Shown: positions 54,954 through 64,000, counted from the first letter of the stretch. The stretch is 64,000 nucleotides of DNA from Brevibacterium yomogidense (GCF_016107685.1 NZ_JABASY010000005.1:1-64000); one strand, 5' to 3'. Made by a program: numbers and translations. The notes: generated by a model not told the origin, from the sequence alone.

Positions 54954-55064
54954 TCGTCTCCACCCGCTGTGTCACTTCGCCCGCAGTGTCACTCCTGCCT
55001 GCGACCACATAGCATGGGGAGGGCATGCGGGACCGTACCCGCACTCACGACGAAGGAGCACCTC

Positions 55065-55226
55065 ATGACGAAGTGGGAGTACGTGACCGTCCCCCTCCTC
55101 ATCCACGCGACGAAGCAGATCCTGGATCAGTGGGGAGCGGAGGGATATGAGCTCGTGCAGGTCATCCCCGGCCCCGAAGGCAGCAGCAACCTCGTCGCCT
55201 ACATGAAGCGCCCGCTCGAGGGCTGA
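55065..55226 (+). CDS. DUF4177-like small protein
   Basis: This is a 53-residue protein beginning MTKWEYVTVPLLIHATKQILDQWG. The pattern 'WEYVTVPLL...LDQWGAEGYELVQVIPG' matches the DUF4177 fold (strand-helix-strand) common next to RidA genes in actinobacteria. The function is unknown. GAAGGAG precedes ATG 55065. It lies 11 bases before the RidA gene and is probably co-transcribed with it and the MBL gene. Confidence 0.8.
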   Translation: MTKWEYVTVPLLIHATKQILDQWGAEGYELVQVIPGPEGSSNLVAYMKRPLEG

Positions 55227-55237
55227 AGGGTTCCATC

Positions 55238-55708
55238 ATGAGTCGCATCGAATCCGATCTCGCCGGCCGCGGTCTCTCCCTCCCGCCCGTCGCCGTCCCC
55301 GCAGGGGCGTACGTGCCCGCGCTGCGGGTGGGCGACCAGGTCCTCACGTCCGGCCAGCTGCCGTTCGTCGACGGCGCCCTCCCCAAGGTGGGTGCCGTGG
55401 GTGACGCGGTGACGGCCGAGGAGGCGTACGAGCTCGCCGGTGTCTGCGCACTCAACGCGCTGGCTGCCGTCAAGAGCGTCATCGGCGACCTGGACCGCAT
55501 CGAGCGCATCGTCAAGGTGACGGGGTTCGTGCACTCGGCCTCCGATTTCACGGGACAGCCAGGTGTCGTCAACGGCGCCTCGGAGCTGCTGGGCGAACTG
55601 TTCGGAGAAGCAGGTCAGCACGTCCGTTCCGCAGTGGGGGTCAACACGCTCCCCATGGGCACCCCCGTGGAACTGGAACTGACCGTCCAGGTCCGCGCAG
55701 GAGAATGA
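55238..55708 (+). CDS. RidA family protein
   Basis: This 156-residue RidA/YjgF relative has 'GAYVPALRVGDQVLTSGQLPFVDG', 'NALAAVKSVIGDLDRIERIVKVTGFVHSA' and 'AVGVNTLPMGTPVELELTVQV'. RidA enzymes hydrolyse reactive enamine/imine intermediates from PLP enzymes. The catalytic Arg of archetypal RidA (in the R-SAVG-type strand) corresponds to 'HVRSAVGV', so Arg is present. AAGGG precedes ATG 55238. The stop overlaps the MBL gene start by 4 bases. Confidence 0.88.
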   Translation: MSRIESDLAGRGLSLPPVAVPAGAYVPALRVGDQVLTSGQLPFVDGALPKVGAVGDAVTAEEAYELAGVCALNALAAVKSVIGDLDRIERIVKVTGFVHSASDFTGQPGVVNGASELLGELFGEAGQHVRSAVGVNTLPMGTPVELELTVQVRAGE

Positions 55709-56517
55709 CGGTGCCAGGAGCGGATGACCACCTGCGCCGTGCGCTCGCGGACGACGGCGTCGACCTGGTGCTGGCGGACAACCCGTCACCCATGACGCTG
55801 GACGGCACCAACAGCTACGTGCTGCGGTCCCAGGACGGAGACTCCGCGCTCCTCCTGGATCCGGGGCCCCGGCTGACGGAGCACCGCGACGCGCTGGTGC
55901 GCACCGTGGGGTCCGCAGAGCTGACGGCGATCATCCTGACCCACCGCCACGCGGACCACTCCGGGCTGCTGGAGACCGCTGCCGACTGGGCGCCGGGCGT
56001 CCCCGTCCACGCGGTCGACCCCACGTTCGCCTCCGGCACGCAGCCGCTGGTCGACGGGCAGACGATCGCGTTCGGCACCGCGGACGCGGACGTCGCGACG
56101 ATCATCGCCACACCGGGGCACACCGACGACTCCGTGTCCGTCGTCCACGGGGACCGGCTGTTCTCCGGGGACACCGTCCTGGGGCGCGGCACGACGATGG
56201 TGTCGTTCCCCGACGGATCGCTGGGGGACTACCTCGCAAGCCTCGAGCGCCTCATCGCGCTCGAGGCTGCGGGAGACGTCCGGACCATCGCACCCGCGCA
56301 CGGCGAGCAGAGGGAGGACGTGGCCGACCTGCTGGCGCACTACCTCTCCCACCGCCAGGAGCGGATCCGGCAGGTGCAGGACGTGCTGGCTTCCGGAAGG
56401 TCGACGGCGGAGGAGGTCGCGGACGTCGTCTACGCGGACGTCCCGGACTCCGTGAAGCCCGCCGCCCTGCAGATCGTCCGCGCGCAGCTCGCGTACATCG
56501 AGTCCCTGGGGGACTGA
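55705..56517 (+). CDS. metallo-beta-lactamase-fold hydrolase (LACTB2-like)
   Basis: This 270-residue protein has the metal motif 'LTHRHADHSG' (HxHxDH), 'TPGHTDDSVSVVHGDRLFSGDTVLG', and a C-terminal His in 'IAPAHGEQ', followed by a helical winged-helix-like domain ('LSHRQERIRQVQDVLASGRSTAEEVADVVYADV'). This layout matches LACTB2-like proteins (endoribonuclease or thioester hydrolase). ATG 55705 overlaps the RidA stop, so the two are translated together. Confidence 0.88.
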   Translation: MTVPGADDHLRRALADDGVDLVLADNPSPMTLDGTNSYVLRSQDGDSALLLDPGPRLTEHRDALVRTVGSAELTAIILTHRHADHSGLLETAADWAPGVPVHAVDPTFASGTQPLVDGQTIAFGTADADVATIIATPGHTDDSVSVVHGDRLFSGDTVLGRGTTMVSFPDGSLGDYLASLERLIALEAAGDVRTIAPAHGEQREDVADLLAHYLSHRQERIRQVQDVLASGRSTAEEVADVVYADVPDSVKPAALQIVRAQLAYIESLGD

Positions 56518-56565
56518 CCGACCGCGAAACCTGGTGAGGGGCGTCAGCCGCCCCGGTGCGGGAAG

Positions 56566-57315
56566 TCAGCCGTCGAGTCTCAGCACATCCAGGTCGACGC
56601 CGCCGTCGATCCCGTCGACGCGGGCGACGTAGTGGACCTGCCACACGGTCCACGCGTCGTCCCGCGGGCGGACGAAGAAGTGCGTGACCCACTGCGGATT
56701 GTCCGCGAGCACCCCGATGTCGTACGCAGACCGGAAGTCGCCCCGCGCGTACACGAGCAGCGGACCGCCCCACGCCCCCTCCACCGCGCGCCGGAAGTCC
56801 TCGAGCTCTGCGCTCACCTCTGCCTGCGACGGCCGCTGCTGGCAGGCACCGATGAGCTCGAGGTCGATCGCGGGTGGAAGCGCGCCGTCCTCCGGCGGTG
56901 CCGCAGTGAGGAAGCTCTCCGCCTGCTCCGCACCGGGCGAGCAGAGGGTGAAGAAGTGGTACGCACCCCGCTGCACGCCCGCGTCTGCCGACTGGGACCA
57001 ATTCTCCGCGAACTGCGGGTCCGTGTAGTCGTTGCCTTCCGTCGCCTTGATCATCGCCGCGTCGATGCCGTCCGCGCGCACGCGCTGCCAGTCGATGTCG
57101 CCCTGGTGGTTCGACACGTCGATGCCGTGCACCTCACCGGCCTGCAGCGAGGGCCGCACGTGCGGCACCCACAGGAACCACCACGCCGCGGCGGCGAGCA
57201 GGACGACCACGAGGACACCGGCGGTGAGAGCAGCCCACCTGCGGCGGTGCAGCCGGGACGGGCGGACGCCCGGTGACCCGGCGGAAGGTGTCCGTGCTCG
57301 TACGGAAGGCGTCAT
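56566..57315 (-). CDS. GH25 family lysozyme, membrane-anchored
   Basis: This 249-residue protein has a basic N-terminus and one membrane anchor or signal segment (about 28-48, 'WAALTAGVLVVVLLAAAAWWFLW'). The GH25 domain has 'GIDVSNHQGDIDWQRVRADGI', 'MIKATEGNDYTDPQFAENW', 'GAYHFFTLC', 'PAIDLELIG' (catalytic Asp/Glu pair) and a C-terminal 'VDLDVLRLDG'. It cleaves peptidoglycan glycan strands outside the cell. TACGGT lies 6 bases before ATG 57315 with no Shine-Dalgarno, so it is probably leaderless. Confidence 0.9.
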   Translation of the reverse strand: MTPSVRARTPSAGSPGVRPSRLHRRRWAALTAGVLVVVLLAAAAWWFLWVPHVRPSLQAGEVHGIDVSNHQGDIDWQRVRADGIDAAMIKATEGNDYTDPQFAENWSQSADAGVQRGAYHFFTLCSPGAEQAESFLTAAPPEDGALPPAIDLELIGACQQRPSQAEVSAELEDFRRAVEGAWGGPLLVYARGDFRSAYDIGVLADNPQWVTHFFVRPRDDAWTVWQVHYVARVDGIDGGVDLDVLRLDG

Positions 57316-57333
57316 AACGGAACCGTAGCGGAC

Positions 57334-57378
57334 ACGCCGAGGCCGTGGTCACCCTGTCGGTGACCACGGCCTCGGCGT
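57334..57378 (-). terminator. terminator of crp-type gene
   Basis: A 20-bp perfect stem (ACGCCGAGGCCGTGGTCACC and its complement) with a 5-base loop occupies 57334-57378. It lies downstream of the minus-strand regulator and immediately upstream of the lysozyme promoter. Confidence 0.85.
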
Positions 57379-57458
57379 CTGTGCAGGATTCCCATGACCG
57401 GAGTGCTGCCGGAGGGATCCTGAGGAGGGGCCGTGCGTGAGAAGCCCCCTACCGACGA

Positions 57459-58136
57459 TCAGGCGGCGCGGTGACGCAGCCGGTCGACGTCCAGCAGGAC
57501 CACCGCGCGGGCCTCCAGACGGAGCCAGCCGCGCTGCGCGAAATCGGCCAGCGCCTTGTTGACCGTCTCACGGGAGGCGCCCACCAGCTGGGCGAGCTCT
57601 TCCTGCGTGAGGTCGTGGGCGACATGGGTGCCGTCCTGCGTGGGCTGGCCGAAGCGGTCGGCGAGGTCCAGCAGAGCCTTAGCGACACGCCCCGGGACGT
57701 CCTGGAAGACGAGGTCGCCCACGGTGTCGTTCGTGCGGCGCAGACGGATCGCCAGAGCACGCAGGAGGTTCATCCCGGCCTTGGGCCGCTCTTCGAGCCA
57801 CGCGGTGAGGTCTTCGTGGCGGAGGCTCAGCAGCTCCGTCTGGGACACCGCGGAGACAGTGGAGGACCGTGGGCCCGGATCGAACAGCGACAGCTCGCCG
57901 ATGATCTCGCTGGGGCCCACGACCGACAGCAGGTTCTCCCGCCCATCGGACGATTCACGCCCCACCTTGAGCTTGCCGGTCGCGACGATGTACAGCTCAT
58001 CGCCGGCATCGCCCTCCCGGAACAGCACCGTCCCCCGTCGGACGCTGCGCGGCTTCATGAATTTGAGCAGCGCACTGGTCGCTTCGTCGTCGAGCCCGGC
58101 GAAGAGCGCGGCCCTGCGTACGACTTCGATGTCCAC
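57459..58136 (-). CDS. Crp/Fnr family transcription regulator
   Basis: This 225-residue cAMP-receptor-type regulator is close to actinobacterial GlxR/Crp. The cyclic-nucleotide domain has 'FMKPRSVRRGTVLFREGDAGDELYIVATGKLKVG' and the phosphate cassette 'IIGELSLFDPGPRSSTV' (Glu and Arg for cAMP). The C-terminal winged helix has 'TQEELAQLVGASRETVNKALADFAQRGWLRL'. It is a global regulator of carbon metabolism in relatives. GTG 58136 has AGGAGG 8 bases upstream. It is divergent from nth. A half-match to the TGTGA-N6-TCACA site lies in the divergent gap. Confidence 0.9.
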   Translation of the reverse strand: MDIEVVRRAALFAGLDDEATSALLKFMKPRSVRRGTVLFREGDAGDELYIVATGKLKVGRESSDGRENLLSVVGPSEIIGELSLFDPGPRSSTVSAVSQTELLSLRHEDLTAWLEERPKAGMNLLRALAIRLRRTNDTVGDLVFQDVPGRVAKALLDLADRFGQPTQDGTHVAHDLTQEELAQLVGASRETVNKALADFAQRGWLRLEARAVVLLDVDRLRHRAA

Positions 58137-58337
58137 TTGGTTCCTCCTGATCGTTACACTTCTGCGTCACAATCTACCCGTTGGTCCGTGGTCCTGCCCA
58201 CAGTTGGAGGGTGCAAACCGCAGAACCTGGACGGAACCGTGCTCCGGCGCCATGAGGCAGGGCCGTCCGGGTGTGTCGAGAGGGTCGGAGAGACGCACGA
58301 TTCGGGGCGCGGCGGACGAGCAGACGCAGCCCACCGA

Positions 58338-58349
58338 TAGGATGGGCCG
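58338..58349 (+). promoter_or_regulatory. leaderless -10 box of nth
   Basis: TAGGAT (58338-58343) ends 6 bases before the GTG at 58350. Confidence 0.5.
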
Positions 58350-59144
58350 GTGCTGTCAGTCGCTGAGAAGAGCCGGCGGCGCTTCCTCGAGGAGACTCCA
58401 CTGGGGCGCACGCGCAGAGCCAGGAAGATCCACCGCATCCTTGCGGACACCTACCCGGATGCCCACGCAGAGCTGGACCACCGCAACGCGTTTGAGCTCC
58501 TGGTGGCCACGGTGCTGTCCGCACAGACGACGGACATCCGGGTGAATGCGGTGACTCCCGCACTGTTCGGGACGTACCCGGACGCCGCGAGCCTCGCGGC
58601 CGCGCGCAGGGAGGACGTCGAGGAGATCATCCGGCCCACCGGCTTCTACCGGGCGAAGGCGAAGAGCATCGTGGGCCTCGGACAGGCGCTCATCGACGAG
58701 TTCGACGGCGAGGTGCCCGCGTCGCTGGAGAAGCTCGTCACGCTGCCGGGTGTGGGACGCAAGACTGCGAACGTCGTGCTGGGCAACGTGTTCGACGTCC
58801 CGGGCCTCACGATCGACACCCACTTCGCACGGCTGGCGCGACGCTTCCTGTGGACGGAGTCGGACAATGCCGACCGGGTCGAGAAGGACGTCGCCGCACT
58901 GTTCCCGCGCAAGGACTGGACGATGCTGTCCCACCGGGTGATCTGGCACGGTCGGAGGATCTGCCACGCCCGCACACCCGCGTGCGGGGCATGCCCGATC
59001 AGCGCGCTGTGCCCGTCGTTCGGCGAGGGCGAGCTCGACGAAGAGCGGGCGCGGAAGCTGCTGCGGTTCGAACTCGCGGAGGATCGACCGGGCGGCGGCG
59101 AGAAGGACTCCAGGATGAAGGACGACGGGGGAGAGACACGATGA
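58350..59144 (+). CDS. nth: endonuclease III
   Basis: This 264-residue DNA glycosylase/AP lyase removes oxidised pyrimidines. The helix-hairpin-helix with the catalytic Lys is LPGVGRKTANVV (from about 132), the catalytic Asp is in 'TIDTHFARL' (about 155), and the 4Fe-4S ligands follow the C-x6-C-x2-C-x5-C pattern (CHARTPACGACPISALC, about 204-220). An N-terminal extension of 20 basic residues and a C-terminal tail of about 40 are present. The start is probably leaderless. Its stop overlaps the NUDIX gene (ATGA). Confidence 0.95.
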   Translation: MLSVAEKSRRRFLEETPLGRTRRARKIHRILADTYPDAHAELDHRNAFELLVATVLSAQTTDIRVNAVTPALFGTYPDAASLAAARREDVEEIIRPTGFYRAKAKSIVGLGQALIDEFDGEVPASLEKLVTLPGVGRKTANVVLGNVFDVPGLTIDTHFARLARRFLWTESDNADRVEKDVAALFPRKDWTMLSHRVIWHGRRICHARTPACGACPISALCPSFGEGELDEERARKLLRFELAEDRPGGGEKDSRMKDDGGETR

Positions 59145-59863
59145 CCCGCGAAGACGCGGTGGAACAGACCACAACCGGGGGAGTCGACCTGCAGGAGGCA
59201 CTCACAGGTCTGCTGTCGGCCGAACCGCCGGCGTCGTGGCTGCGCAGGGAGGACGCACCGGACGGGATGAACATCCGCGACGCGTCCGTCCTCATGCTGT
59301 TCGGACACGGCCAGGAGCCCCGCACCCCCGCCGGCCGTGACGAGATGGCGCGCCTGGCGGACCTGGGAGTCTCCGACGTCGACGTGGTGCTCCTCCAGCG
59401 TGCGGCGACCCTGCGGCATCATGCCGGACAGCCGGCCTTCCCCGGGGGCGCTCGCGACGAGGGAGACGAGTCCACAGCGTTCACCGCGCTGCGGGAGGCG
59501 GAGGAGGAGACGGGGCTGGACCCCGGCGGTGTCGAGGTCGTCGGCACGCTGCCGCCCCTCTACGTCCCCCACAGCCGCTTCGACGTCACCCCTGTGCTGG
59601 CGTGGTGGCGGGAGCCGATGGAGGTGCAGGCGATGGATCAGGCGGAATCCGCCCTCGTGGCGCGCGTCGCGATCGCCGACCTCGTGGCTCCTGCGAACCG
59701 GGGCGTGTTCGCACCGCGGGACCGGCCCTTCACCACCCCCGTCTTCGACGTGGGCGTCATGAAGCCCTGGGGGTTCACCGCCGGGATCCTCGAATGGGCG
59801 CTCGACTCGCTGGGGTGGTCGCGCGCATGGGACCGCACCCGGACGATCCCGATCGACTTCTGA
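59141..59863 (+). CDS. NUDIX hydrolase (CoA pyrophosphatase-like)
   Basis: This 240-residue NUDIX protein has the box 'GGARDEGDESTAFTALREAEEETGLD' with the REAEEE core. A preceding 'VDVVLLQRAATLRHHAGQPAFPGG' matches the NuCoA pattern 'LLTxRsxxLRxHxGqvaFPGG', which indicates coenzyme A pyrophosphatase (NudL-like). A pairing with nth is common in actinobacteria. It overlaps the nth stop by 4 bases and is followed by a strong hairpin. Confidence 0.9.
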   Translation: MTREDAVEQTTTGGVDLQEALTGLLSAEPPASWLRREDAPDGMNIRDASVLMLFGHGQEPRTPAGRDEMARLADLGVSDVDVVLLQRAATLRHHAGQPAFPGGARDEGDESTAFTALREAEEETGLDPGGVEVVGTLPPLYVPHSRFDVTPVLAWWREPMEVQAMDQAESALVARVAIADLVAPANRGVFAPRDRPFTTPVFDVGVMKPWGFTAGILEWALDSLGWSRAWDRTRTIPIDF

Positions 59864-59880
59864 GTTCCGGCCCTGGACGC

Positions 59881-59917
59881 AGAGATGCCCGGCAGGTTCA
59901 CCCTGCCGGGCATCTCT
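59881..59917 (+). terminator. terminator of nth-NUDIX operon
   Basis: AGAGATGCCCGGCAGG (59881-59896) pairs with 59902-59917 around a 5-base loop. Confidence 0.88.
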
Positions 59918-59963
59918 GTGACCTGCGCTGGCCACTGGGCACGCGGTCCGTGCGGTCAGCCGC

Positions 59964-60371
59964 TCAGTAGCGGGGGCCGCCCGGGTTGGACAGGGCGCGC
60001 TTGATCGCGGCGACGGCGGACTTGCCCGACGCGATCGCAGCCGTGGGGGTCGGATTGCCCTTCTTCAGCAGCGGCAGGGCCACGGCGACGAGTATCAGGG
60101 CGACGATCACCAGGGCTGCGAAGACGACGAGGAAGCTCAGCCACCACGACCAGCCCAGTCCTTCGTGCAGAGCCGAGGACACCGTGAACATCGCCATGAA
60201 CGACGACAGGAACAGGAGGAACAGGGCTCCGATCGCCAGCCCCGCACCGATGCCCAGATTCTTCGCACCGTCGAGGGCCTCGGACTTCGCGAGCGCCGCT
60301 TCCTCCTGAGCAAGGGCCTGCGCATCAGCGCCGATGTCCTTGACCAGCTTGGAGATGGACCGTTCCGACAT
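59964..60371 (-). CDS. actinobacterial Holin-X (holin superfamily III) protein
   Basis: This 135-residue protein has an amphipathic N-terminal helix ('SISKLVKDIGADAQALAQEEAALAKSEA'), two membrane segments (about 40-62 and 75-102), and a basic, disordered C-terminus (LKKGNPTPTAAIASGKSAVAAIKRAL). This matches the PF07332-type family found in most actinobacteria. Despite the name the family is chromosomal and not tied to phage lysis; the function is unknown. AGGAG lies about 7 bases before ATG 60371. It follows acs on the same strand. Confidence 0.82.
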   Translation of the reverse strand: MSERSISKLVKDIGADAQALAQEEAALAKSEALDGAKNLGIGAGLAIGALFLLFLSSFMAMFTVSSALHEGLGWSWWLSFLVVFAALVIVALILVAVALPLLKKGNPTPTAAIASGKSAVAAIKRALSNPGGPRY

Positions 60372-60452
60372 GGGGCTCCTTCAGTGTTCGCGGCTGTCGA
60401 GGGAATGCAGCTGATCCCCACTTTAATGCCTGCTGAGTCCGGCTGACCACAG

Positions 60453-60487
60453 TGTGCCCTACCGGCGCGTAGGAACGGGAGGGCACA
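60453..60487 (-). terminator. probable terminator of acs
   Basis: TGTGCCCT (60453-60460) pairs with AGGGCACA (60480-60487) around a 19-base loop, 22 bases after the acs stop on the minus strand. The stem is short and the assignment is modest. Confidence 0.4.
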
Positions 60488-60508
60488 CGTGGTCGGGACG
60501 CCCGGTTC

Positions 60509-62440
60509 CTACGAGCTGGACACCTGCTGGGAGATGAGATCCATGACGGACGCATCCGCGAGCGTCGACGAGTCCCCGACTCCCTTGTTCTCCGCGAGGT
60601 CCTTGAGCAGACGACGCACGATCTTGCCTGATCGTGTCTTCGGCAGCTCGTCGACGATGTGGATGCGCTTGGGCTTCGCAATGGGACCGATGTCCGATCC
60701 CACGTGGGCCCGCAGCTTCTCCTCCATGTCGTCCGTCTCCTCCACCTCGGCGCGGAGGATCACGAAGGCGTACACGGCCTGTCCCGACGTCTCGTCGGCA
60801 GCACCGACGACCGCGGCCTCGGCGACCGCGTCGTGGGCGACCAGCGAGGATTCGATCTCCGCCGTCGACAGGCGGTGGCCGGAGACGTTCATGACGTCGT
60901 CGACACGCCCGAGGAACCAGATGTCCCCGTCCTCGTCGAAGCGGGCGCCGTCGCCGGCGAAGTAGATGCCGTCGAACCGCGACCAGTAGGTGTCCTTGTA
61001 GCGCTCCGGGTCGCCGTACACGCCCCGCAGCATCGCCGGCCACGGCTCGTCGATGACGAGCAGACCCGGCTGATCGTTCCCCAGCGACTGACCTTCGTCA
61101 TCGAAGATCTTGACCGAGATCCCGGGGAGCGCTCTTTGCGACGACCCCGGCTTCGTGGGGACGAGGCCCGGCATGGGGGCGATCATATGCGCGCCGGTCT
61201 CCGTCTGCCACCACGTGTCGATGACAGGGCAGCGATCCCCGCCGATGACACGGCGGTACCAGGTCCAGGCCTCCGGGTTGATCGGCTCGCCCACGCTTCC
61301 CAGCAGTCGCAGCGAGGAGAGGTCGTACTGCGCGGGGATGTCGTCGCCCCACTTCATGCAGGTCCGGATCGCCGTGGGGGCCGTGTAGAGGATCGACACA
61401 CCGTACTTCTCGACGATGCTCCACCAGCGGCCCTTGTCCGGCGTATCCGGGGTGCCCTCGTAGATCACCTGCGTGGCACCCGCCGACAGCGGCCCGTAGA
61501 CGATGTACGTGTGCCCGGTGACCCACCCGACGTCCGCGGTGCACCAGAAGACGTCCGTCTCCGGCTTGAGGTCGAACGTCGCGAAGACGGAGTACGTCGA
61601 CTGGGTGAGATAGCCGCCGGACGTGTGGAGGATGCCCTTGGGCTTGCCCGTCGTCCCGGACGTGTAGAGGACGAAGAGGGGGTTCTCCGCGTCGAAGGCC
61701 TCGGCCTCGTGCTCCTCGGACTGCTGGCCGACCACGTCAGCCCACTTCTTGTCGCGGCCCTCGACCCAGGCGACGTCCTCACCGGTGCGTTCGACGACGA
61801 CCACGTGATCGACGGGGGTGTCGCCCTTGGCGAGCGCGGCGTCGACGGCCGGCTTGAGACTCGACGGCTTGCCTCGCCGGTAGCCGCCGTCGGCGGTGAT
61901 GACGACCCGGGCCTCGGCGTCCAGGATGCGGGAATGGAGCGCATCGGCGGAGAACCCGCCGAACACCACGGAGTGGGCCGCGCCCAGACGGGCGCACGCG
62001 AGCATCGCGATGACGGTCTCCGGGATCATCGGCATGTAGATCGCGACGCGGTCGCCCTGCGAGACACCCAGCGACGCGAGCGCGTTCGCGGCCTTCTTCA
62101 CCTCCGTCGTGAGCTCCGCGTACGTGATCGAACGGGAGTCTCCCGGCTCACCCTCGAAGTGGATGGCCACACGATCGCCGTTGCCGGCCTCCACGTGCCG
62201 GTCCAGGCAGTTGGCGGCGACATTGAGCTGGCCGTCGCCGAACCAGCGGGCGAACGGGGGATTCGACCAGTCGAGAGTCTCCGTGAACGGGGTCTTCCAG
62301 TCGACCAGTGAGCGGGCCTTGTCCGCCCAGAACCCCAGACGGTCCTCCGCCGCAGCCTCATAGTCCGCGGCAGTGACATTCGCCTGAGCAGCGAACTCCG
62401 CCGTGGGCGGGTACGTGTTCGAGTTCCTGCTTTCGGTCAT
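60509..62440 (-). CDS. acs: acetyl-CoA synthetase
   Basis: This is a 643-residue AMP-forming ligase converting acetate, ATP and CoA to acetyl-CoA. The adenylation motif is [11 protein letters not shown], followed by '[20 protein letters not shown]', '[15 protein letters not shown]', '[13 protein letters not shown]' and '[24 protein letters not shown]'. The regulatory and catalytic Lys is in '[11 protein letters not shown]' (about 604-614), the site inactivated by acetylation and restored by sirtuins; a Sir2 gene is present at 31031. ATG 62440 has AAGGA 9 bases upstream. The length is normal for Acs. Confidence 0.96.
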   Translation of the reverse strand: MTESRNSNTYPPTAEFAAQANVTAADYEAAAEDRLGFWADKARSLVDWKTPFTETLDWSNPPFARWFGDGQLNVAANCLDRHVEAGNGDRVAIHFEGEPGDSRSITYAELTTEVKKAANALASLGVSQGDRVAIYMPMIPETVIAMLACARLGAAHSVVFGGFSADALHSRILDAEARVVITADGGYRRGKPSSLKPAVDAALAKGDTPVDHVVVVERTGEDVAWVEGRDKKWADVVGQQSEEHEAEAFDAENPLFVLYTSGTTGKPKGILHTSGGYLTQSTYSVFATFDLKPETDVFWCTADVGWVTGHTYIVYGPLSAGATQVIYEGTPDTPDKGRWWSIVEKYGVSILYTAPTAIRTCMKWGDDIPAQYDLSSLRLLGSVGEPINPEAWTWYRRVIGGDRCPVIDTWWQTETGAHMIAPMPGLVPTKPGSSQRALPGISVKIFDDEGQSLGNDQPGLLVIDEPWPAMLRGVYGDPERYKDTYWSRFDGIYFAGDGARFDEDGDIWFLGRVDDVMNVSGHRLSTAEIESSLVAHDAVAEAAVVGAADETSGQAVYAFVILRAEVEETDDMEEKLRAHVGSDIGPIAKPKRIHIVDELPKTRSGKIVRRLLKDLAENKGVGDSSTLADASVMDLISQQVSSS

Positions 62441-62726
62441 CGTTGTCGTCCTTCCCAGCATCTTCGATGGCAAGCCGCGAAACATTCATCGCCGACTTCG
62501 GAAACGAGCTTATACCTCGTGCGGACGATCCGAACGGCAGGAGTTGCATCGCCGTTACCTCCTCGGGGGACCACGAGCCGACCACGCGTGCCCACTGACC
62601 CTGAGAACCGGCTGATGGTCGCGCCGCTCTTGAGGCATGACACCGGTGCAATGCGATGATGGGGACGAAAGCACACACGACAGCGCCGACTCTGTGCTGG
62701 CTGCGCGGAGTTCGGAAGGAGACGAG

Positions 62727-64000
62727 ATGAGCACGCCCTATCAGCCCTCACAGGGCTCGGGCCACCAGGAATGGGGCCAGCCCGGCGCCGATCCGGCCGC
62801 GCAGCACGGTTCCGCAGGAGTCCCGGCCCCGGGTGACGCCCAGCAGTCGGGTGATGCCCAGCAGTACGGACAGCAGCCGTACGGGGCTCCCGCTTACGGC
62901 TCGCAGGGCCAGCAGTACGGATCCCAGGGGCAGGCGTACGGCTCGCAGGGCCAGCAGTACGGTGATCCGGCTCAGCAGTACGCACCGCCCCAGCAGTACG
63001 GGTCGCAGGGTCAGGCATATGGTTCGCAGGGTCAGCCTTTCGGTTCGCCGGACCAGCAGTTCGGTGCGCAGCCACCGCAGTACGGGTCCCAGGGACAGGC
63101 CTACGGGTCGCAGGGTCAGCCGTACGGGTCTCAGGGCCAGTCGTTCGGCGCGCAGGGCCAGAGCTACGCCCCGCAGGGGTACGGCGCAGGGGTGGAGCCG
63201 CAGGGGCAGCATCAGGGTGCGTACGGGTTCGGCCCGCAAGCCGGGTACGGCGCCGGTCCGCAGGGAGCCCACCCGATGCAGGCGGCGCAGACCCGCCCGA
63301 AGGCACCCGCGCGGCCCGGGAGCATGCTGGGGCCGCTCAGCCTCCGGGATCTCATGCTGCTCGGCGCTGCGCTCCTTGCCTTCCTCGGTCTCGTGACGCC
63401 CTTCTACCGTTTCGGGTTCCCGATGTCCTATCTGGAGGCCAGTGTCTTCACCTGGTCGTTCTGGGGCATGGGCATGGTGTTCCTGGGGATGCTCCCGATC
63501 ATCGTGGCGGCGCTCCTCACACTCCTGCACAAGACCGTTGCAGGCTTCCCCCCGAGGATCGGGTCGCTGAGCATCGCCCAGGCGACATCGGTGCTCGCCT
63601 CGGTCGCCTTCGCGGCGAACATCATCAGCGTCTTCACGAGTGCGTCGATGCTGCACGTGGGCGGGTGGCTCGCGTTCGTCGCCTCTCTCATCGCGTTCTT
63701 CTTCGGAGTGTTCACGTTCCTGCCGTTCCTAGCAGTCGAATACACGTCCCTGCCTGAGACACATACCCACCCGAAGGCTCGCAGCGCAGCCGGCGGGCAG
63801 CCGGCGGCCTCGCACGCGGCAGGTGCTGCCGGGTACGGGGCGGCAGCAGGGGCGGGTGCCGCAGCAGGTGCCGGGATGTACGGTGCCGCTGCGGCACAGC
63901 CGGGACAGCAGCACGGTTCCCACCCGCAGCAGTTCGGCTCGCAGGGTCAGGCTTACGGCTCTCAGCCGCAGCCGTACGGGTCGCAGGGTCAGGTCTACGG
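62727..64000 (+). CDS. membrane protein with Tyr/Gln/Gly repeat domain (partial)
   Basis: The frame is open from ATG 62727 (AAGGAG about 7 bases upstream) to the window end, 424 codons, so the 3' end is missing. Residues about 35-165 are a low-complexity region built from YGSQGQ-type units ([13 protein letters not shown] and variants with F, P, Q). Residues about 205-350 carry four membrane segments ('[19 protein letters not shown]', '[21 protein letters not shown]', '[17 protein letters not shown]', '[23 protein letters not shown]'). A second Ala/Gly then YGSQGQ repeat region follows at the C-terminus. No enzymatic domain is seen. The composition resembles prion-like domains and also linker tails of actinobacterial membrane proteins. 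Confidence 0.75.
   Translation, partial: MSTPYQPSQGSGHQEWGQPGADPAAQHGSAGVPAPGDAQQSGDAQQYGQQPYGAPAYGSQGQQYGSQGQAYGSQGQQYGDPAQQYAPPQQYGSQGQAYGSQGQPFGSPDQQFGAQPPQYGSQGQAYGSQGQPYGSQGQSFGAQGQSYAPQGYGAGVEPQGQHQGAYGFGPQAGYGAGPQGAHPMQAAQTRPKAPARPGSMLGPLSLRDLMLLGAALLAFLGLVTPFYRFGFPMSYLEASVFTWSFWGMGMVFLGMLPIIVAALLTLLHKTVAGFPPRIGSLSIAQATSVLASVAFAANIISVFTSASMLHVGGWLAFVASLIAFFFGVFTFLPFLAVEYTSLPETHTHPKARSAAGGQPAASHAAGAAGYGAAAGAGAAAGAGMYGAAAAQPGQQHGSHPQQFGSQGQAYGSQPQPYGSQGQVY

Noticed and set aside
58137..58349. Crp/GlxR autoregulatory site in the crp-nth gap
   Set aside because: Only one half (TGTGA) of the TGTGA-N6-TCACA dyad is present; the other half reads AGTGT.
59964..60371. Phage lysis holin marking a prophage
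   Set aside because: The Holin-X family is a common chromosomal actinobacterial protein and no phage genes are nearby.

Overview
The window is high-GC actinobacterial DNA. Evidence is the GC-rich third codon positions, a DUF222/HNH 13E12-type protein, an actinobacterial Holin-X protein, a TIGR03085-type protein, Crp/GlxR, and many leaderless starts with a TANNNT box 6-7 nt upstream of ATG/GTG. Gene content suits the Micrococcales, possibly Brevibacterium or a relative; that placement is inference. There is no rRNA, complete tRNA or CRISPR array.

Region 1 (1-2760) is the right end of an integrated phage-like element. It holds a short coiled-coil ORF, a scaffold-like protein, a small major capsid protein behind a hairpin-rich leader, three related stem-loop repeats and two small minus-strand genes. 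It ends at the 3' end of a tRNA-Ser-like gene (attachment site) followed by that tRNA's terminator. No tail genes lie between capsid and attachment site, so a capsid-only satellite or a decayed prophage both fit.

Region 2 (2945-18460) is chromosomal: a flavin oxidoreductase, a polar amino-acid ABC importer, an ATP-sulfurylase-like protein with an altered active-site motif, MgtC, a DUF222/HNH protein, then minus-strand genes (SDR, M20 amidohydrolase, DJ-1/PfpI, CDF metal exporter behind a palindromic operator, truncated DUF808 remnant).

Region 3 (18535-27804) is a tightly coupled four-gene operon: a COG4671 glycosyltransferase, a fusion of two GT4 glycosyltransferases, an ABC exporter, and a protein with two APH-fold kinase domains. 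It looks like a pathway that builds, phosphorylates and exports a glycan or glycoconjugate. Its function is not known to me and it is the best candidate here for an undescribed system.

Region 4 (27901-40277) holds MaoC, PurU, a divergent flavodoxin/epoxide-hydrolase pair with symmetric starts, a sirtuin, a TIGR03085 protein, a LolDE/MacB-like ABC transporter divergent from a NarL-type two-component system, a CsbD protein, an intergenic 13-bp repeat array with an intrinsic terminator, and a three-gene minus operon (DUF1707, one-TM protein, DmlA/tartrate dehydrogenase).

Region 5 (40357-64000) is largely housekeeping: dnaX-recR, a DUF2975-Xre pair with a strong operator, ask-asd (aspartate pathway), znuABC-like zinc import, a metallophosphoesterase, a class A PBP, RidA and MBL proteins, GH25 lysozyme, Crp, nth-NUDIX, Holin-X and acs. 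It ends inside a membrane protein whose N-terminus is a tyrosine/glutamine/glycine repeat resembling prion-like low-complexity domains.
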